From NCBI GenBank assembly GCA_038659295.1, contig JASNGC010000001.1, positions 730,580 to 794,579 of the forward strand: a stretch of 64,000 nt of DNA. Direction: 5' to 3'. Position numbers and translations under genes: made by a program. Positions 20,613 to 30,208 of this stretch are shown piece by piece (positions within the stretch are counted from its first letter, which is position 1; every line of letters begins with the position of its first letter). Under the pieces are notes generated by a model. That model was not told the origin of the DNA. It searched no databases and saw only the letters and a list, made by a program, of their open reading frames with translations. The stretch is from Enterocytospora artemiae. Lineage: Eukaryota > Microsporidia.

Positions 20613-21179
20613 GAGTTGAATCATTATTGATAATTCGAATAAATCAAAGTTCTATGATTTACCACCTATATGCTTCGAAACAGCCATTTATATTTATAAT
20701 GAAATATAATTGAAAGATTTTTTATTGCTATACGCAATTTATTAGTAAAAAATTTCGGACATAAAATATGTGTTAATTGAATAACAGTTGCTAACTATCT
20801 ATCATCATCGAGATTCACTACTAGAATAAAATGATTCAACTGAAGCTAAGTTTAGGGGAAATTGATTTTACATCAATAACTAAACATTTAGACCTATGGA
20901 AAATGACATAGGTGTTTGTTTAAAGTATAATGATATATATTCTTATTCTCCAAAAGACATAACCACCATTATTAATTATTATGGATATTATTACTACGAT
21001 TACATAGCTTGGAATTAAAAAACATTAATATTTCTGTTTCTTGCTTATGAACTCTATAATTAACTAAAATATTTACTTCATTTTGAGTAAATATAGAATT
21101 ATTATTATGACTCACATTTTTAACCAAATTTTTCTAATAGAATTTATTTTTGAAGATTCCCCAATGAACTCACAATCCC
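20613..21179. other. Intergenic, nothing supported
   Basis: A CCCC-ATG at about 21160 opens a frame of only seven codons, so it is not called. No RNA gene was seen. Confidence 0.5.
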
Positions 21180-21470
21180 CTATTTAGTTTTGCCAAGTCT
21201 CGAAGGAATAACTAACACCGATGGAAGTGTTTTTAGATGCCTAAATAACCTTTTTTCAATTTTTTTTGCTGCAAAATCGCAAATGAATATCATGGCTATT
21301 TCCTTCCTATCCACTAGGGAATCGAATAGTTCTTCAATAACATCCGGTTCTGTTGTGTTATCAATTTCTATAATATTTGATTGCTCTACATTTGACACTC
21401 CAGCGATTTTAAATCCTATTAATGTCTGGTCATCTCCCAAAACAGCAATTGTGGAATAATTACCGCTCAT
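21180..21470 (-). CDS. VMA7: V-type ATPase subunit F
   Basis: Subunit F of the V1 sector of the vacuolar proton pump, part of the central rotor stalk. The 96-residue protein has the family start IAVLGDDQTLIGFKIAGV (cf. GD..T..GF.LAG), the conserved acidic central segment, KEIAMIFICDFAAKKIEKRL (cf. R.DIAIILI.. IA..IR), and the end LPSVLVIPSRLGK (cf. P..LEIPSK). It is about 20 residues shorter than yeast Vma7. Unlike most neighbours, its ATG has no CCC motif within 15 bases. Confidence 0.9.
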   Translation of the reverse strand: MSGNYSTIAVLGDDQTLIGFKIAGVSNVEQSNIIEIDNTTEPDVIEELFDSLVDRKEIAMIFICDFAAKKIEKRLFRHLKTLPSVLVIPSRLGKTK

Positions 21471-22248
21471 TTGTTTATAAAAGCCTTAATTTTTTTTAAA
21501 CTGTTTCAAAGAACAAATATGTCTTTGTGATTTGTAAATAGAAGGTTTTTATTTTAGAAACTATACGCTCCCGATATATATTACTTTTTAATTAGGATAA
21601 TGAAATTTTTTATACCGGTCAGAATTATCGATCTACCAACAATTGAAGTTTATTAAAACTAAAATACTTGAGTGATTAAAAACAGCAATTAGAAGCCTTT
21701 TCATTGAGAGGATTTAAATATTAACTAGGTATCCAATATGATATGGATTCATACATTGTGTTTCTAAAATTTTCCTTTAAGGTTTGTAATATTGACCTTA
21801 ATATAACTGATTGTATTTATTGGATTTAAGAAAACACGGTTTAAAACATTGAACATGTACCACAGAAGCATCGGTGTTGTTGACTATAAATGCCACAAAA
21901 TTTCAATGGATCCGTTTATAATTTTGTTAATCAATTCAATCTCGGTAGAAATATTTTTGATATAAGGGACTATTTGTATGATAGATAAGCGAAAGGTCAA
22001 ATTTTTTGCAATCATCTAAATTAATTCATTAAATAAGAATGTATTGTATTGAGGATGATAATTTTATTAACTCCTTAATAAACTATATTAAGAGAGCTTT
22101 AGTTCAAACAATGGTTATAAAATTCGTTGTTTCAAATTTTCAGATTATATCTATTATATAAATTTGACTTGTAGTAAATTACAAATTATATTAATAAATT
22201 GTATACCTCCTGTTTTATAAAAACTAATATCCTTTTCCATTCCCCTTT
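21471..22248. other. Intergenic, nothing seen
   Basis: Nearly 800 bp of AT-rich DNA between divergent genes without a credible ORF or RNA gene. Confidence 0.45.
22242..22248 (+). promoter_or_regulatory. CCCC motif before overlapping frames
   Basis: CCCC at 22242-22245 lies three bases before an ATG at 22249 and ten bases before another ATG at 22256 in a different frame. Spacing in other genes favours the first ATG. Confidence 0.6.
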
Positions 22249-22489
22249 ATGAGCAATGAAAACAGAACAGCTTATGTGGATTTCAGAGCCAAATATTTGG
22301 GAATTGACACATCTCTTCATCTATGTAAATCAATTTCCGGAAGATATGCATTTGTACAGTGATTACCTAAAAGATAGGCTAAAAGGTTCAGTTAAGAATA
22401 AAGAACTATCTGTAATATGCAATTTGGCCAACTACGATTCGCTAAATGAAGTTGCTGAGAATCTAATCGCAATTATTGGACAGGGATAA
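22249..22489 (+). CDS. Short gene with possible +1 frameshift
   Basis: Two overlapping frames. The ATG at 22249, with CCCC three bases before it, reads 37 codons (MSNENRTAYVDFRAKYLG...) and stops at TGA 22360-22362. A second ATG at 22256 is in the +1 frame and reads 77 codons to TAA at 22489 (ending VAENLIAIIGQG). In the overlap the first frame has more AT-rich third positions and fewer tryptophans than the second. A single +1 shift near CAG-TGA would give one protein of about 79 residues. Alternatives are use of the second ATG only, a true frameshift mutation, or a sequencing error. No family recognised. Confidence 0.5.
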
Positions 22490-22624
22490 TAAAAATTTTC
22501 TAAATATCAACCTTACTTTAGTTAAGAATTCCTATTATTGAAGCCAGTAATCTATGAGAAATCGATATTTATGAAATCATTTATTTAATTGATATTTTTT
22601 AAAAAGTTTCCAGCCCTCATTTTA

Positions 22625-22930
22625 ATGGTAAGAAAAGCTACAAAGAAGTCAAAGGCTACAAGAACAGTTTCGAAATTTAACAAAAGATTTATTCTACATA
22701 AGGGAAATAGGCCACTAGACCAGATCAAAACCTCAAGCTATACTAAAGAGGATTTAGAGGAGATGGTTGCTGGAGGACGTTTCAACTGTGCTAAGTGTGA
22801 TGTGTTTTTTCGAGATGAAGACACATTGTCCAAGCATTATAAAACAAAATCCCACAAAAAAAGATTGAAAGAGTTTGAACAAAAATGCCATACTGCCAAG
22901 GATGCAGAGATGGCTGCCGGATTGTATTAA
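22625..22930 (+). CDS. BUD20: C2H2 zinc-finger protein Bud20/ZNF593
   Basis: Pre-60S ribosome shuttling/export factor of the Bud20 (yeast)/ZNF593 (human) family. The 101-residue protein has a basic N-terminus, the HKGNRPLDQI segment matching the conserved DLDQI of the family, and one C2H2 finger: C55-X2-C58 with H71 and H77 (CAKCDVFFRDEDTLSKHYKTKSH without gaps), then the basic KKRLKEF helix. The start at 22625 has CCC eight bases upstream; an extension to 22589 lacks it. It joins SBDS and the GNL3-like protein as a 60S-maturation factor in this window. Confidence 0.88.
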   Translation: MVRKATKKSKATRTVSKFNKRFILHKGNRPLDQIKTSSYTKEDLEEMVAGGRFNCAKCDVFFRDEDTLSKHYKTKSHKKRLKEFEQKCHTAKDAEMAAGLY

Positions 22931-23879
22931 TGAATATCACTTTTGTGTTAGAGTATTTATGATACATAGATTGTGAATTTATTTTTGAGTGTCCTAAAAG
23001 CATATTCTCGTTGATTTTCGGTATACCTCATAATTTCTTTACCAGATGATTCAGAATTCATATTTTTAAAGATAGACATGATTAATATTCAATTAGAGTG
23101 TTGGATATGAGTGCACTTATTGGGAATGTATTTTGTTGGTTTATCTACCCAATCTTTTTTACATCAGAATCTGTCAGTATTTGTAATAGTTTTAATGAAT
23201 AATTTTTTTATATTAATGGTAAGGTGTTTCCAACGAAAAAGTTGGGTACTAAATGTAAATGAGTATGATCCTATTTGGATTCTCAAATTAGTATTTTTAG
23301 ATAAGAGGCGTAACAAATGTATGAGACACCAAGTTATTAATGAAGATTTTTAAGATTAGTATAGAACAATTAACTTACAGAATTTCAGGATGCTTGTATA
23401 GATAAAATAAACTATTGAAGCAACTAAAGATGTTTTATAAAATATACAATAAATATATAAGTTAAAAGAAGTGAGTACCGTAGTTTAGTTTACTTTTTTT
23501 ACTTGTGCATCAAAGTTTATGAATAATCATCAAAAATGTCTTATATCTCTGACAAAACAATATTTGTTGGTATTTCATAATCTACTTGATACTTATCAGC
23601 TTTAAATGAGGAGATCATAATCACAATAAAGTGTCAGACAATATTTTATAAACTGATATCTAAACAGTGATGAGCTAAAATTATCATAATTTACCGTCAT
23701 CAAATATTTACATTTCTGATATTTTGAATAATGAAAGGATTGGACTCCTAAAAAATATTAGAAATATGAACTTATTAATATACATTTAATGAGTTTCTTA
23801 ATTGTAACACTATACAGCTGTAATTTAAATGTACTTATATTTCAAGAGGTAGACATATCAGGTTTTAAATGGTATCGAT
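22931..23879. other. Long intergenic stretch
   Basis: About 950 bp. An 80-codon frame at 23111-23353 starts with GTG, lacks the CCC motif and is not called. A weak box C/D-like pair (GTGATGA near 23668, CTGA near 23717) was noted but lacks a terminal stem. No supported feature. Confidence 0.45.
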
Positions 23880-24482
23880 TTATTTTATATTTATTAACCT
23901 CTCAAATTCTTCCTCATATTTTTTATTTATTTCAATTTTCTCATTAGTCAGCTTTTTAATTTGTATAATTTTCAGATCAATTTGCTCAATTTTCAGATCT
24001 TTTTCCAATAATTTCTTTTCAACATTCTTAATTCTCTTTTCTTTAATATCTGCAATATTCGACTCAAAAATTTCCTTTATGTACTCTCTATCTTTTATAT
24101 CTTTATAGCATATTCGATTTTCTTTGATATCTTTATCTAATTTATTCAGTAGGTATTCCAAATTATAGGAAATAATAGCCTCTTTGAAAATTTCGGAGAA
24201 AGCAGAAGCTGGACTAGATTCTACAGTAGAAGAATTCTTATTATTTGAAATAAACTTTTTGGTATTTTCTTTCTCAAGCTCACTAAGCATATTGGAGACA
24301 ACCAAATTCTTATTCTCTCCAAACTCGTAATCTAGCATCTCATCCGTATTTTGACTTGTTTTTTTATTGATATTGTATTCATTATTTTTCTCCTCGACCA
24401 GATCTATCCCATTGAATATCTCATAAACCGCTCTTTTAAACACTTCTTTTAATTTTGTAATTCTTACACCATCCTGCTTCAT
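23880..24482 (-). CDS. Probable Nnf1-like kinetochore protein
   Basis: A 200-residue, mostly helical protein. The N-terminal GVRITKLKEVFKRAVYEIF resembles the start of Nnf1/PMF1 (a Mis12/MIND complex subunit linking centromere and outer kinetochore). The central SEIFKEAIISYNLEYLLNKLDKDI resembles the Nnf1 segment around its short-helix motif. The last 70 residues are a Lys/Glu/Ile coiled coil. CCC lies eight bases before the ATG. The assignment rests on pattern similarity by eye, so an unrelated coiled-coil protein is possible. It is divergent from the lipin gene, sharing a 190-bp promoter region. Confidence 0.5.
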   Translation of the reverse strand: MKQDGVRITKLKEVFKRAVYEIFNGIDLVEEKNNEYNINKKTSQNTDEMLDYEFGENKNLVVSNMLSELEKENTKKFISNNKNSSTVESSPASAFSEIFKEAIISYNLEYLLNKLDKDIKENRICYKDIKDREYIKEIFESNIADIKEKRIKNVEKKLLEKDLKIEQIDLKIIQIKKLTNEKIEINKKYEEEFERLINIK

Positions 24483-24675
24483 AAAAAGAGGGCTGGCAAG
24501 GCAAAATACTACAAACTGAATCTAATTGTCAAAAAATTGGTTGTTGATTAAGTATGAACAAGTAATTTATTAAGGAATTTAATTATTTTAAATGTACTTT
24601 TCAAACCATGCATTAGCATATTCTTTTAAGAGTATAAGAATAGCCCTTGATAAATTTATTTACTAAGCCCCTTTT

Positions 24676-26706
24676 ATGGGTTTAGTAAATAAATTCTTCA
24701 CAGGTGTTTCTGGAATATACAATTCTGTCAATCCACTAACATTTAGCGGAGTAAATGATGTGATAGTAGTTCGTACTTCCGCAAATGAATTTAAGTGTTC
24801 ACCTTTTCAGCTGCGATTCAGTAAGTTGCAATTCTTTAGATCTCATACTGTGCACTTATACGTAAATGGACAGCTAAGCGATATAAACATGACATTGACT
24901 AGTGAAGGAGATTTATGCTTCGAGAACAACTTTTTAGCCAATGCGAATAAAACAACCGAAAGAAGTGGGCCTCAAATATTAAATATTATTGGAAATGAGG
25001 ATGATGAAATAATAGAACAAATATTACAGAATAACATCTTTGCTGAAAAGGCCACTGAAGAAAACTATGAAGCCAATAGCAGCCAAGCTGACAAAAATAT
25101 GACGAAAACTGAAGATCCAGATTTAAATACTGAAAACCATGGAGATTCTATTTATAACAGCTTACTACACAATACTTATGCAGGGAATATCCACTCTACA
25201 ATAACCAATTCCTGTAATATCAGCACTATATCCGCAACTAATAGTTTGTATGATGTTAGACTTTATAACCTTAAAAAAAGACTTTTTAAACTTCGTCCTT
25301 ATTCGGCATATGCTGCATTGGCCAAGATCCATGATAAATTTGTTTATCTACTAGAAAGTACAGAGCATTATGAATATCTGATTTCCCGTAGTAATGATTT
25401 ACTAAAAGTCTTTGAATTATTAATTTTTGACAATCCAAAAGCAACAGTCTCGTTTAGTAAATGCATGAATATAAAAATCGAACAAGTTGGGATTTTTATG
25501 AATGAAAACATTTTTGATCAGATGTTTGATGATTATCTTACTAAGGAGATTGAAGATGTAGAAAATATCGTGGTTAAATTAACCTACATTAAATATAAAA
25601 CATCAAAAGAGATGGATACTTTTATCAGTAGCAACGATTTTGTCTATTTTTACCTTTCCTTTTCCACCTTTACCAAAATCTTCTTTCAATTGAAGCAAAG
25701 CTCTAAAAAATACCATACCCTAATCAAGATTTTGGAACAGCTTCACAACAAATGTCTAGGCTGGAATATTTTTGGAACTAAAAAGGCTCTAAAAAAAGAG
25801 GTTGGCTTCAGTCTTATTCTAAATTCTGAAGAACTGAAGTCCTTAAATTTGAAAAATGGAAAGAACGAAGTCATTTTCAAAATTAATGGCATGGATAAAA
25901 AGTTGACTGGAAATCTATATCTTTGGGAAATCACTGATAAAATTATCATAAGCGATATTGATGGCACCATCACAAAGAGCGATCTATGGGGTCAGATTAG
26001 CGGATTTATTGGAACTGATTGGTCTCATACTGGTGTGGCAAGCCTCTATAGCCGGATTGTAAAGAATGGCTATAAGATTATTTATTTGTCAAGTAGGCCC
26101 CTCGGCCAGTCTAGTAGCACAAAGGCTTACTTAAGAAATGTTATTCAAGACAATTCTACCTTACCGGATGGTCCTGTTCTATTAAATCCGGATGGTTTGA
26201 TGGGGGCACTTTATAGAGAAGTAATAGCAAAAAACCCTGAAGAATTTAAAATAAGCTGCCTGAAGAAAATTCAACAGCTATTCTCAGAAGAAAATGAAGC
26301 AATATTGCTAAAATCGAGGGAAAGTAAGAATAACAAATTAATACCTGGAGAAGATCTTTTGGAAAACAAGGGTGACTGTTATAAAGAATATTCCTCACCA
26401 TCCATTTCTGAATGTAGCATATCATCATCTTCTGCTTTTAACGATTCATTATCATTCTCCAACTGTTTCGTTGCGGGATTTGGAAATAAGATTACTGATG
26501 TTGTGACCTATAAAGCCATTAATATTCCTAAAAACAGAATTTACACCATAAATCCAAAGGGACAACTACAAGCAGAGTATTCTCAAAGCTTAGTAGGTAC
26601 ATATCACACCATAAATGAATTTATAGATACAATATTCCCTCCACTTAAAAGTCAAAATAATCAAGAGAATTCAAAATATAATGATTTTCAATGGTGGTGG
26701 AGTTAG
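24676..26706 (+). CDS. PAH1: Lipin / phosphatidate phosphatase (Pah1-like)
   Basis: Mg2+-dependent phosphatidate phosphatase that makes diacylglycerol for phospholipid and storage-lipid synthesis at ER/nuclear membranes. The 676-residue protein has an N-LIP domain at the extreme N-terminus (MGLVNKFFTGVSGIYN..., about 1-100) and a C-LIP haloacid-dehalogenase domain with the catalytic DIDGT motif at 427-431, followed by SDLWGQ and SSRPLGQ blocks. The middle is low-complexity. The C-terminus ends FQWWWS; an aromatic tail of this sort suggests membrane or phosphatase-complex (Nem1-Spo7-type) contact, by analogy only. CCCC lies four bases before the ATG. Confidence 0.93.
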   Translation: MGLVNKFFTGVSGIYNSVNPLTFSGVNDVIVVRTSANEFKCSPFQLRFSKLQFFRSHTVHLYVNGQLSDINMTLTSEGDLCFENNFLANANKTTERSGPQILNIIGNEDDEIIEQILQNNIFAEKATEENYEANSSQADKNMTKTEDPDLNTENHGDSIYNSLLHNTYAGNIHSTITNSCNISTISATNSLYDVRLYNLKKRLFKLRPYSAYAALAKIHDKFVYLLESTEHYEYLISRSNDLLKVFELLIFDNPKATVSFSKCMNIKIEQVGIFMNENIFDQMFDDYLTKEIEDVENIVVKLTYIKYKTSKEMDTFISSNDFVYFYLSFSTFTKIFFQLKQSSKKYHTLIKILEQLHNKCLGWNIFGTKKALKKEVGFSLILNSEELKSLNLKNGKNEVIFKINGMDKKLTGNLYLWEITDKIIISDIDGTITKSDLWGQISGFIGTDWSHTGVASLYSRIVKNGYKIIYLSSRPLGQSSSTKAYLRNVIQDNSTLPDGPVLLNPDGLMGALYREVIAKNPEEFKISCLKKIQQLFSEENEAILLKSRESKNNKLIPGEDLLENKGDCYKEYSSPSISECSISSSSAFNDSLSFSNCFVAGFGNKITDVVTYKAINIPKNRIYTINPKGQLQAEYSQSLVGTYHTINEFIDTIFPPLKSQNNQENSKYNDFQWWWS

Positions 26707-26868
26707 AGATCCTTATATGAAAATATTGACAATACATTTTGAGACTGCTTATCTTTAATCAGTAAACTACCTTTTCCATCAGTCTTTATTTGTATATTTA
26801 TAATTTGTTTCTCTATGTTTTTATTTTGAAACTTTAGTGGTAAAAAAGGGTTTTTCGACTTCAGGTAT

Positions 26869-27939
26869 ATGAATTTTCAATACTTTTTAACAATTTCGTG
26901 TATTTTTGCTGAGACCATTGGTCTGACCATTCTGCTAGAAACAAATCAGGAGAATCCTACTTATTCCGTACCTACTCTGAAGATATTGATCGAAAATGCC
27001 ATGAACTTATATAATCAATATTTTAAGGAGATGGACATCGAGTTTAAATTGGAAAATCTACTCTTTTATGATGAATATTCGAAATTGAAGCAATTCAACA
27101 AATTTGCATCGGTTTCTGGAGATACAGACCTTTTAAGAAGAATTGAATCATTAAAAAGAATTGATAAAAACATAATTATTTTATACTCGGCAATTGAAGA
27201 TGAGGGCCCTATAAATCATGATGCACGCCTTTCAAGGGTTTCTCAAATGGACAATAATTTTTACGATATCGATTCCAGAAAGCAAGACCCATTTAATCAT
27301 CATTATGATTACAATTCTACCTATGCTGATATTGATAGTTATTCTGAAACTAGAAACAATGATGTGCTCTCTCACTCCAATAAAGATTTTGGACAAAATC
27401 ACAGGAAAATCAATATCATCAATCCCTGTAAAACAAGGTATTTTGAAAATATTTTCAAAGACAATCTATTTTACACTACGGTCTCATCCATAAATGATTG
27501 GATAAGCCAGTTAGTTGGGGTAAAACTTCCTGATGTAGTTTTGGATGACTTTAAACCAAATATTAAAGAGAAAATCGAGGGAGGATCACGTATCAAAGAT
27601 GATATTTTCAAATGTAAAATAGCCTATAATTTAGCTACCACATTACCGAAGAGCAATAAACCAGAAAAAGATACCAATTATGATATGAAATCAGGGAAAA
27701 GTAAATATAATGAAAATAATAAGAGTTTAATAGATAATCAGAGAAATTCAAGGATTGGTAAGGAGGGTATACCACAGGCGAAAGATTACTCCGATTTAAC
27801 TTCAAAAAAGTTATCAAGTTCTATTGAAATAGACAAACCCATTTTATTTGACCAAAGTACAAGAGAATACAGCATTAAAAGTGGCTACGATGCGCTATTT
27901 TCAGATAATAAAACATATCCTAAATTCCAATTTCCTTAG
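26869..27939 (+). CDS. Secreted or ER-lumen protein, unknown family
   Basis: A 356-residue protein with a likely signal peptide (FQYFLTISCIFAETIGL, about residues 3-19). The first 110 residues are folded-looking (IENAMNLYNQYFKEMDIEF; NIIILYSAI). A polar, Asp/Tyr/Asn-rich loop and a second ordered block (INPCKTRYFENIFKDNLFY; INDWISQLVGVKLPDVV; DIFKCKIAYNL) follow, then a disordered tail. The order of blocks parallels the convergent gene at 28217, suggesting divergent paralogs. The layout is loosely like a reprolysin/metzincin domain without the HExxH zinc site, which is speculative. No CCC motif precedes the ATG. Confidence 0.65.
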   Translation: MNFQYFLTISCIFAETIGLTILLETNQENPTYSVPTLKILIENAMNLYNQYFKEMDIEFKLENLLFYDEYSKLKQFNKFASVSGDTDLLRRIESLKRIDKNIIILYSAIEDEGPINHDARLSRVSQMDNNFYDIDSRKQDPFNHHYDYNSTYADIDSYSETRNNDVLSHSNKDFGQNHRKINIINPCKTRYFENIFKDNLFYTTVSSINDWISQLVGVKLPDVVLDDFKPNIKEKIEGGSRIKDDIFKCKIAYNLATTLPKSNKPEKDTNYDMKSGKSKYNENNKSLIDNQRNSRIGKEGIPQAKDYSDLTSKKLSSSIEIDKPILFDQSTREYSIKSGYDALFSDNKTYPKFQFP

Positions 27940-28216
27940 TGGAAATAAGTTATATTGAACTTATATCATAAATAAATATTATTATTAATACCGTCTACAT
28001 TATGAAATATCGCTTAAGAAAAGAAGTATCTATTGATTTCTGTTTATTATATGCAACAAGTACCTGAATGAATATAAAAGTTATTTGAAAAAGCTACTCA
28101 AAAAACCTTTCTTCTTAGCAAATAATAAGCTAATTTGATCATCAAGAAGGTAATAAAAAACATGAAAACCTAGATGATTTTTGTAATTGTAAACCCAAAC
28201 AATTTTTTCGATTAAT

Positions 28217-28948
28217 TTATTCTTTATAGCTCTTGATAAAGCATTTAGATTGGACTATCTCATTAACTATCGGGTCACTTATCGACATTTTGGTTTCTAA
28301 ACCGTCATCACCACGTGAAACCATATTAAATTTAGCATAGGAATCAACAGAAGCCCCAAGAGATTTGAGGATAGCATTTCCAAAAGCAGCCAATAATCTA
28401 CTGTATTGTGTTTCTTGGAATATAGCAAATCTCTTTGCACACTGAATATTAGATCTATAATCGATTAGAGGAATGTCTACATCAATACTTTCAAAAATAT
28501 TAAAATAGTTATTTGGAGGGCAGGGTACAAGGAGGATGTAGTTTGAAACGGGGTCTGAGGTGTTTATTTTGTTTAACAAATCTAGAATTTTTGTGACCTT
28601 CCCTTCACATGTTCCTTGGTTTATTTCCTGCAACAATGGATGATTAGGAGAAGAATTAAGATTGATTTTAAAATCAAAGTTGTTCTTTTGGAACATTTGA
28701 GATGCCTTTAGCTTATCTTCTACTTCTGCTACAATTTTCTGTAAATCCAAACCTAAACTCTCATGCGTCTTTTGATATGTATTTGCATACTCTCTTGGTG
28801 CAATAACATTAATGTTAAATACAGTTCCAGACTTTTGAACAGCTTCACAGGTTATTTTATTCAAATTTATCAAAAAATTAAGTCCAATCGCATTATAAAT
28901 AAACATACTTCCAAATAGATTTTTGAATATAAGCCGTGGCTGAAACAT
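28217..28948 (-). CDS. Secreted or ER-lumen protein, likely paralog
   Basis: A 243-residue protein with a hydrophobic N-terminus (signal peptide or anchor; alternative start at 28906). Blocks in order: FNINVIAPREYAN; VEDKLKASQMFQKNNFDFKI; NYILLVPCPPN; NIQCAKRFAIFQE; YSRLLAAFGNAILKSLGAS; IVNEIVQSKCFIKSY. The Cys-x-x-Arg-Phe element, the helix ending in LG, and a final Cys mirror the neighbouring + strand gene (26869), with which it is convergent. A zinc-binding HExxH is absent. I infer a pair of fast-evolving secretory-pathway proteins. No CCC motif is seen before the start, which is unusual here and shared with its partner. Confidence 0.6.
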   Translation of the reverse strand: MFQPRLIFKNLFGSMFIYNAIGLNFLINLNKITCEAVQKSGTVFNINVIAPREYANTYQKTHESLGLDLQKIVAEVEDKLKASQMFQKNNFDFKINLNSSPNHPLLQEINQGTCEGKVTKILDLLNKINTSDPVSNYILLVPCPPNNYFNIFESIDVDIPLIDYRSNIQCAKRFAIFQETQYSRLLAAFGNAILKSLGASVDSYAKFNMVSRGDDGLETKMSISDPIVNEIVQSKCFIKSYKE

Positions 28949-29196
28949 GTTTTATATTACGTTTCACCAATCAATACTAACACGTAAAAAATATTATGAT
29001 ACACAAGCTGGATCAATCGTAACTCGAATATTTTTACAAAAAACTTCTCAATATTGTAGTGGCAGATGCGATTTCTCCACTATAATACCCTATTATCATT
29101 TCATGTATAAAGCTTTACTCAATTTTCAGGAAATATTATTCATCGCTTTTTCATAAAAATTTTCAAAGGAATTTAGTAGTTTCTTCCAAACCCCCA

Positions 29197-30015
29197 ATGC
29201 CAGAAGAGGATAAGAAAAAAGATATTAAGCATACAAATACCTCGGGTGAATGCAAAGAAAAAAAAGTTAGCAATGAAGAGATTACATCGGAGAGTCCACA
29301 GAAAAAAGAATCGGAAGTAAATAATAGTCATGAGTCTGGGAAGAAGGACACCAAGGAAGATTTAATCCTGGGATCGGTGAATAATTCATTGTTAGGAGAT
29401 AAAGTTACTGCGGTAGATGCCCATAATCTTGAGGATATTGTCAAAAAACAGAGTCCTTTTCTGACGAAGTCGAATGGTAATGCAAGTCCTTTTCTGAAGA
29501 AATCAAGCATTCATAGTGAGGATGTGTTTTCAACCAATACCAATGGCACCTCTCCAGATATGGAAATGTCAATGGAAAATGAAATTTCCTATAAAAAACA
29601 ACAAGAACAGATTGATTCAGCAACAAAGGATATCTCGGTGTTTAATAGAATGTGTAAGTTATACTTTTTACTACCAAAGACTGGAAAACTGGAAACAAGG
29701 GGAGAAGGAAAATTGATCATCCTGAAGGATAAAGAAGGTGTATATAGAATTTTGATGGTGCGAAATAAGCTTATGTTAAAAGGCTGCTTTCATTTTATTG
29801 CACCAACTTCAAATCTCATCAAGGCCACTGCGGTAAAAAATAGTTGGGTTTGGGTGGCTGTTGATGATAAATCTGATGCAGAAGAAAACTATAAAAACAC
29901 TACTTACTTTGTGACTTTTAGTTCTGAAGAATATGCTGATGAGTTTGAAAAGATTTATAAAGAGGGACAAGAGGTCAATAGAGAAATATTTAAGAAGTTA
30001 AAGGAAAAACAATAA
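29197..30015 (+). CDS. Ran-binding-domain protein (Yrb2/RanBP3-like)
   Basis: A 272-residue protein with a C-terminal Ran-binding domain (about 148-272): VFNRMCKLYFLLPKTG, ETRGEGKLIILKDKEG, YRILMVRNKLMLKGCFHFI and NSWVWVAVDD follow the RanBP1 pattern (W/xERG.G, RllMR, lK...Nh, w.W...D). The N-terminus is charged and contains two SPFLxKS repeats (about 86-104), similar to nucleoporin-like PF/FG spacing. This suggests a nuclear Yrb2/RanBP3 or Nup2-type transport cofactor rather than cytosolic RanBP1. CCCCC ends two bases before the ATG. Confidence 0.85.
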   Translation: MPEEDKKKDIKHTNTSGECKEKKVSNEEITSESPQKKESEVNNSHESGKKDTKEDLILGSVNNSLLGDKVTAVDAHNLEDIVKKQSPFLTKSNGNASPFLKKSSIHSEDVFSTNTNGTSPDMEMSMENEISYKKQQEQIDSATKDISVFNRMCKLYFLLPKTGKLETRGEGKLIILKDKEGVYRILMVRNKLMLKGCFHFIAPTSNLIKATAVKNSWVWVAVDDKSDAEENYKNTTYFVTFSSEEYADEFEKIYKEGQEVNREIFKKLKEKQ

Positions 30016-30208
30016 ATCTTAAATATTAAAATGATACTGCTTTATTAACTTAGAATTAAATGAGCAGGTTTAGTTTATTGAAAGTGTTATTTGCAGTATA
30101 AACTATTTTAAGCAAAAGCTTGCATGTTATGTGTTTTATATATTTCAAACTGTTTCATGGCCTGAGTTTCAAATCATAGATTTATTTTTTTCTTCAAAAA
30201 ATAATAAC

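Noticed and set aside
21160..21186. CCCC-ATG immediately before a tiny frame
   Set aside because: Opens only seven codons before a stop. It shows that the motif alone does not define a gene.
22289..22361. Possible intron (GTAAAT...TACAG) in the short two-frame gene
   Set aside because: Removing it brings a stop codon into frame within three codons, so splicing does not explain the two frames.
23111..23353. 80-codon plus-strand ORF
   Set aside because: GTG start, no CCC motif, and no recognisable feature in a long AT-rich gap.
23665..23725. Box C/D snoRNA-like pair GTGATGA ... CTGA
   Set aside because: No terminal stem and no internal C'/D' boxes; expected by chance in this much sequence.
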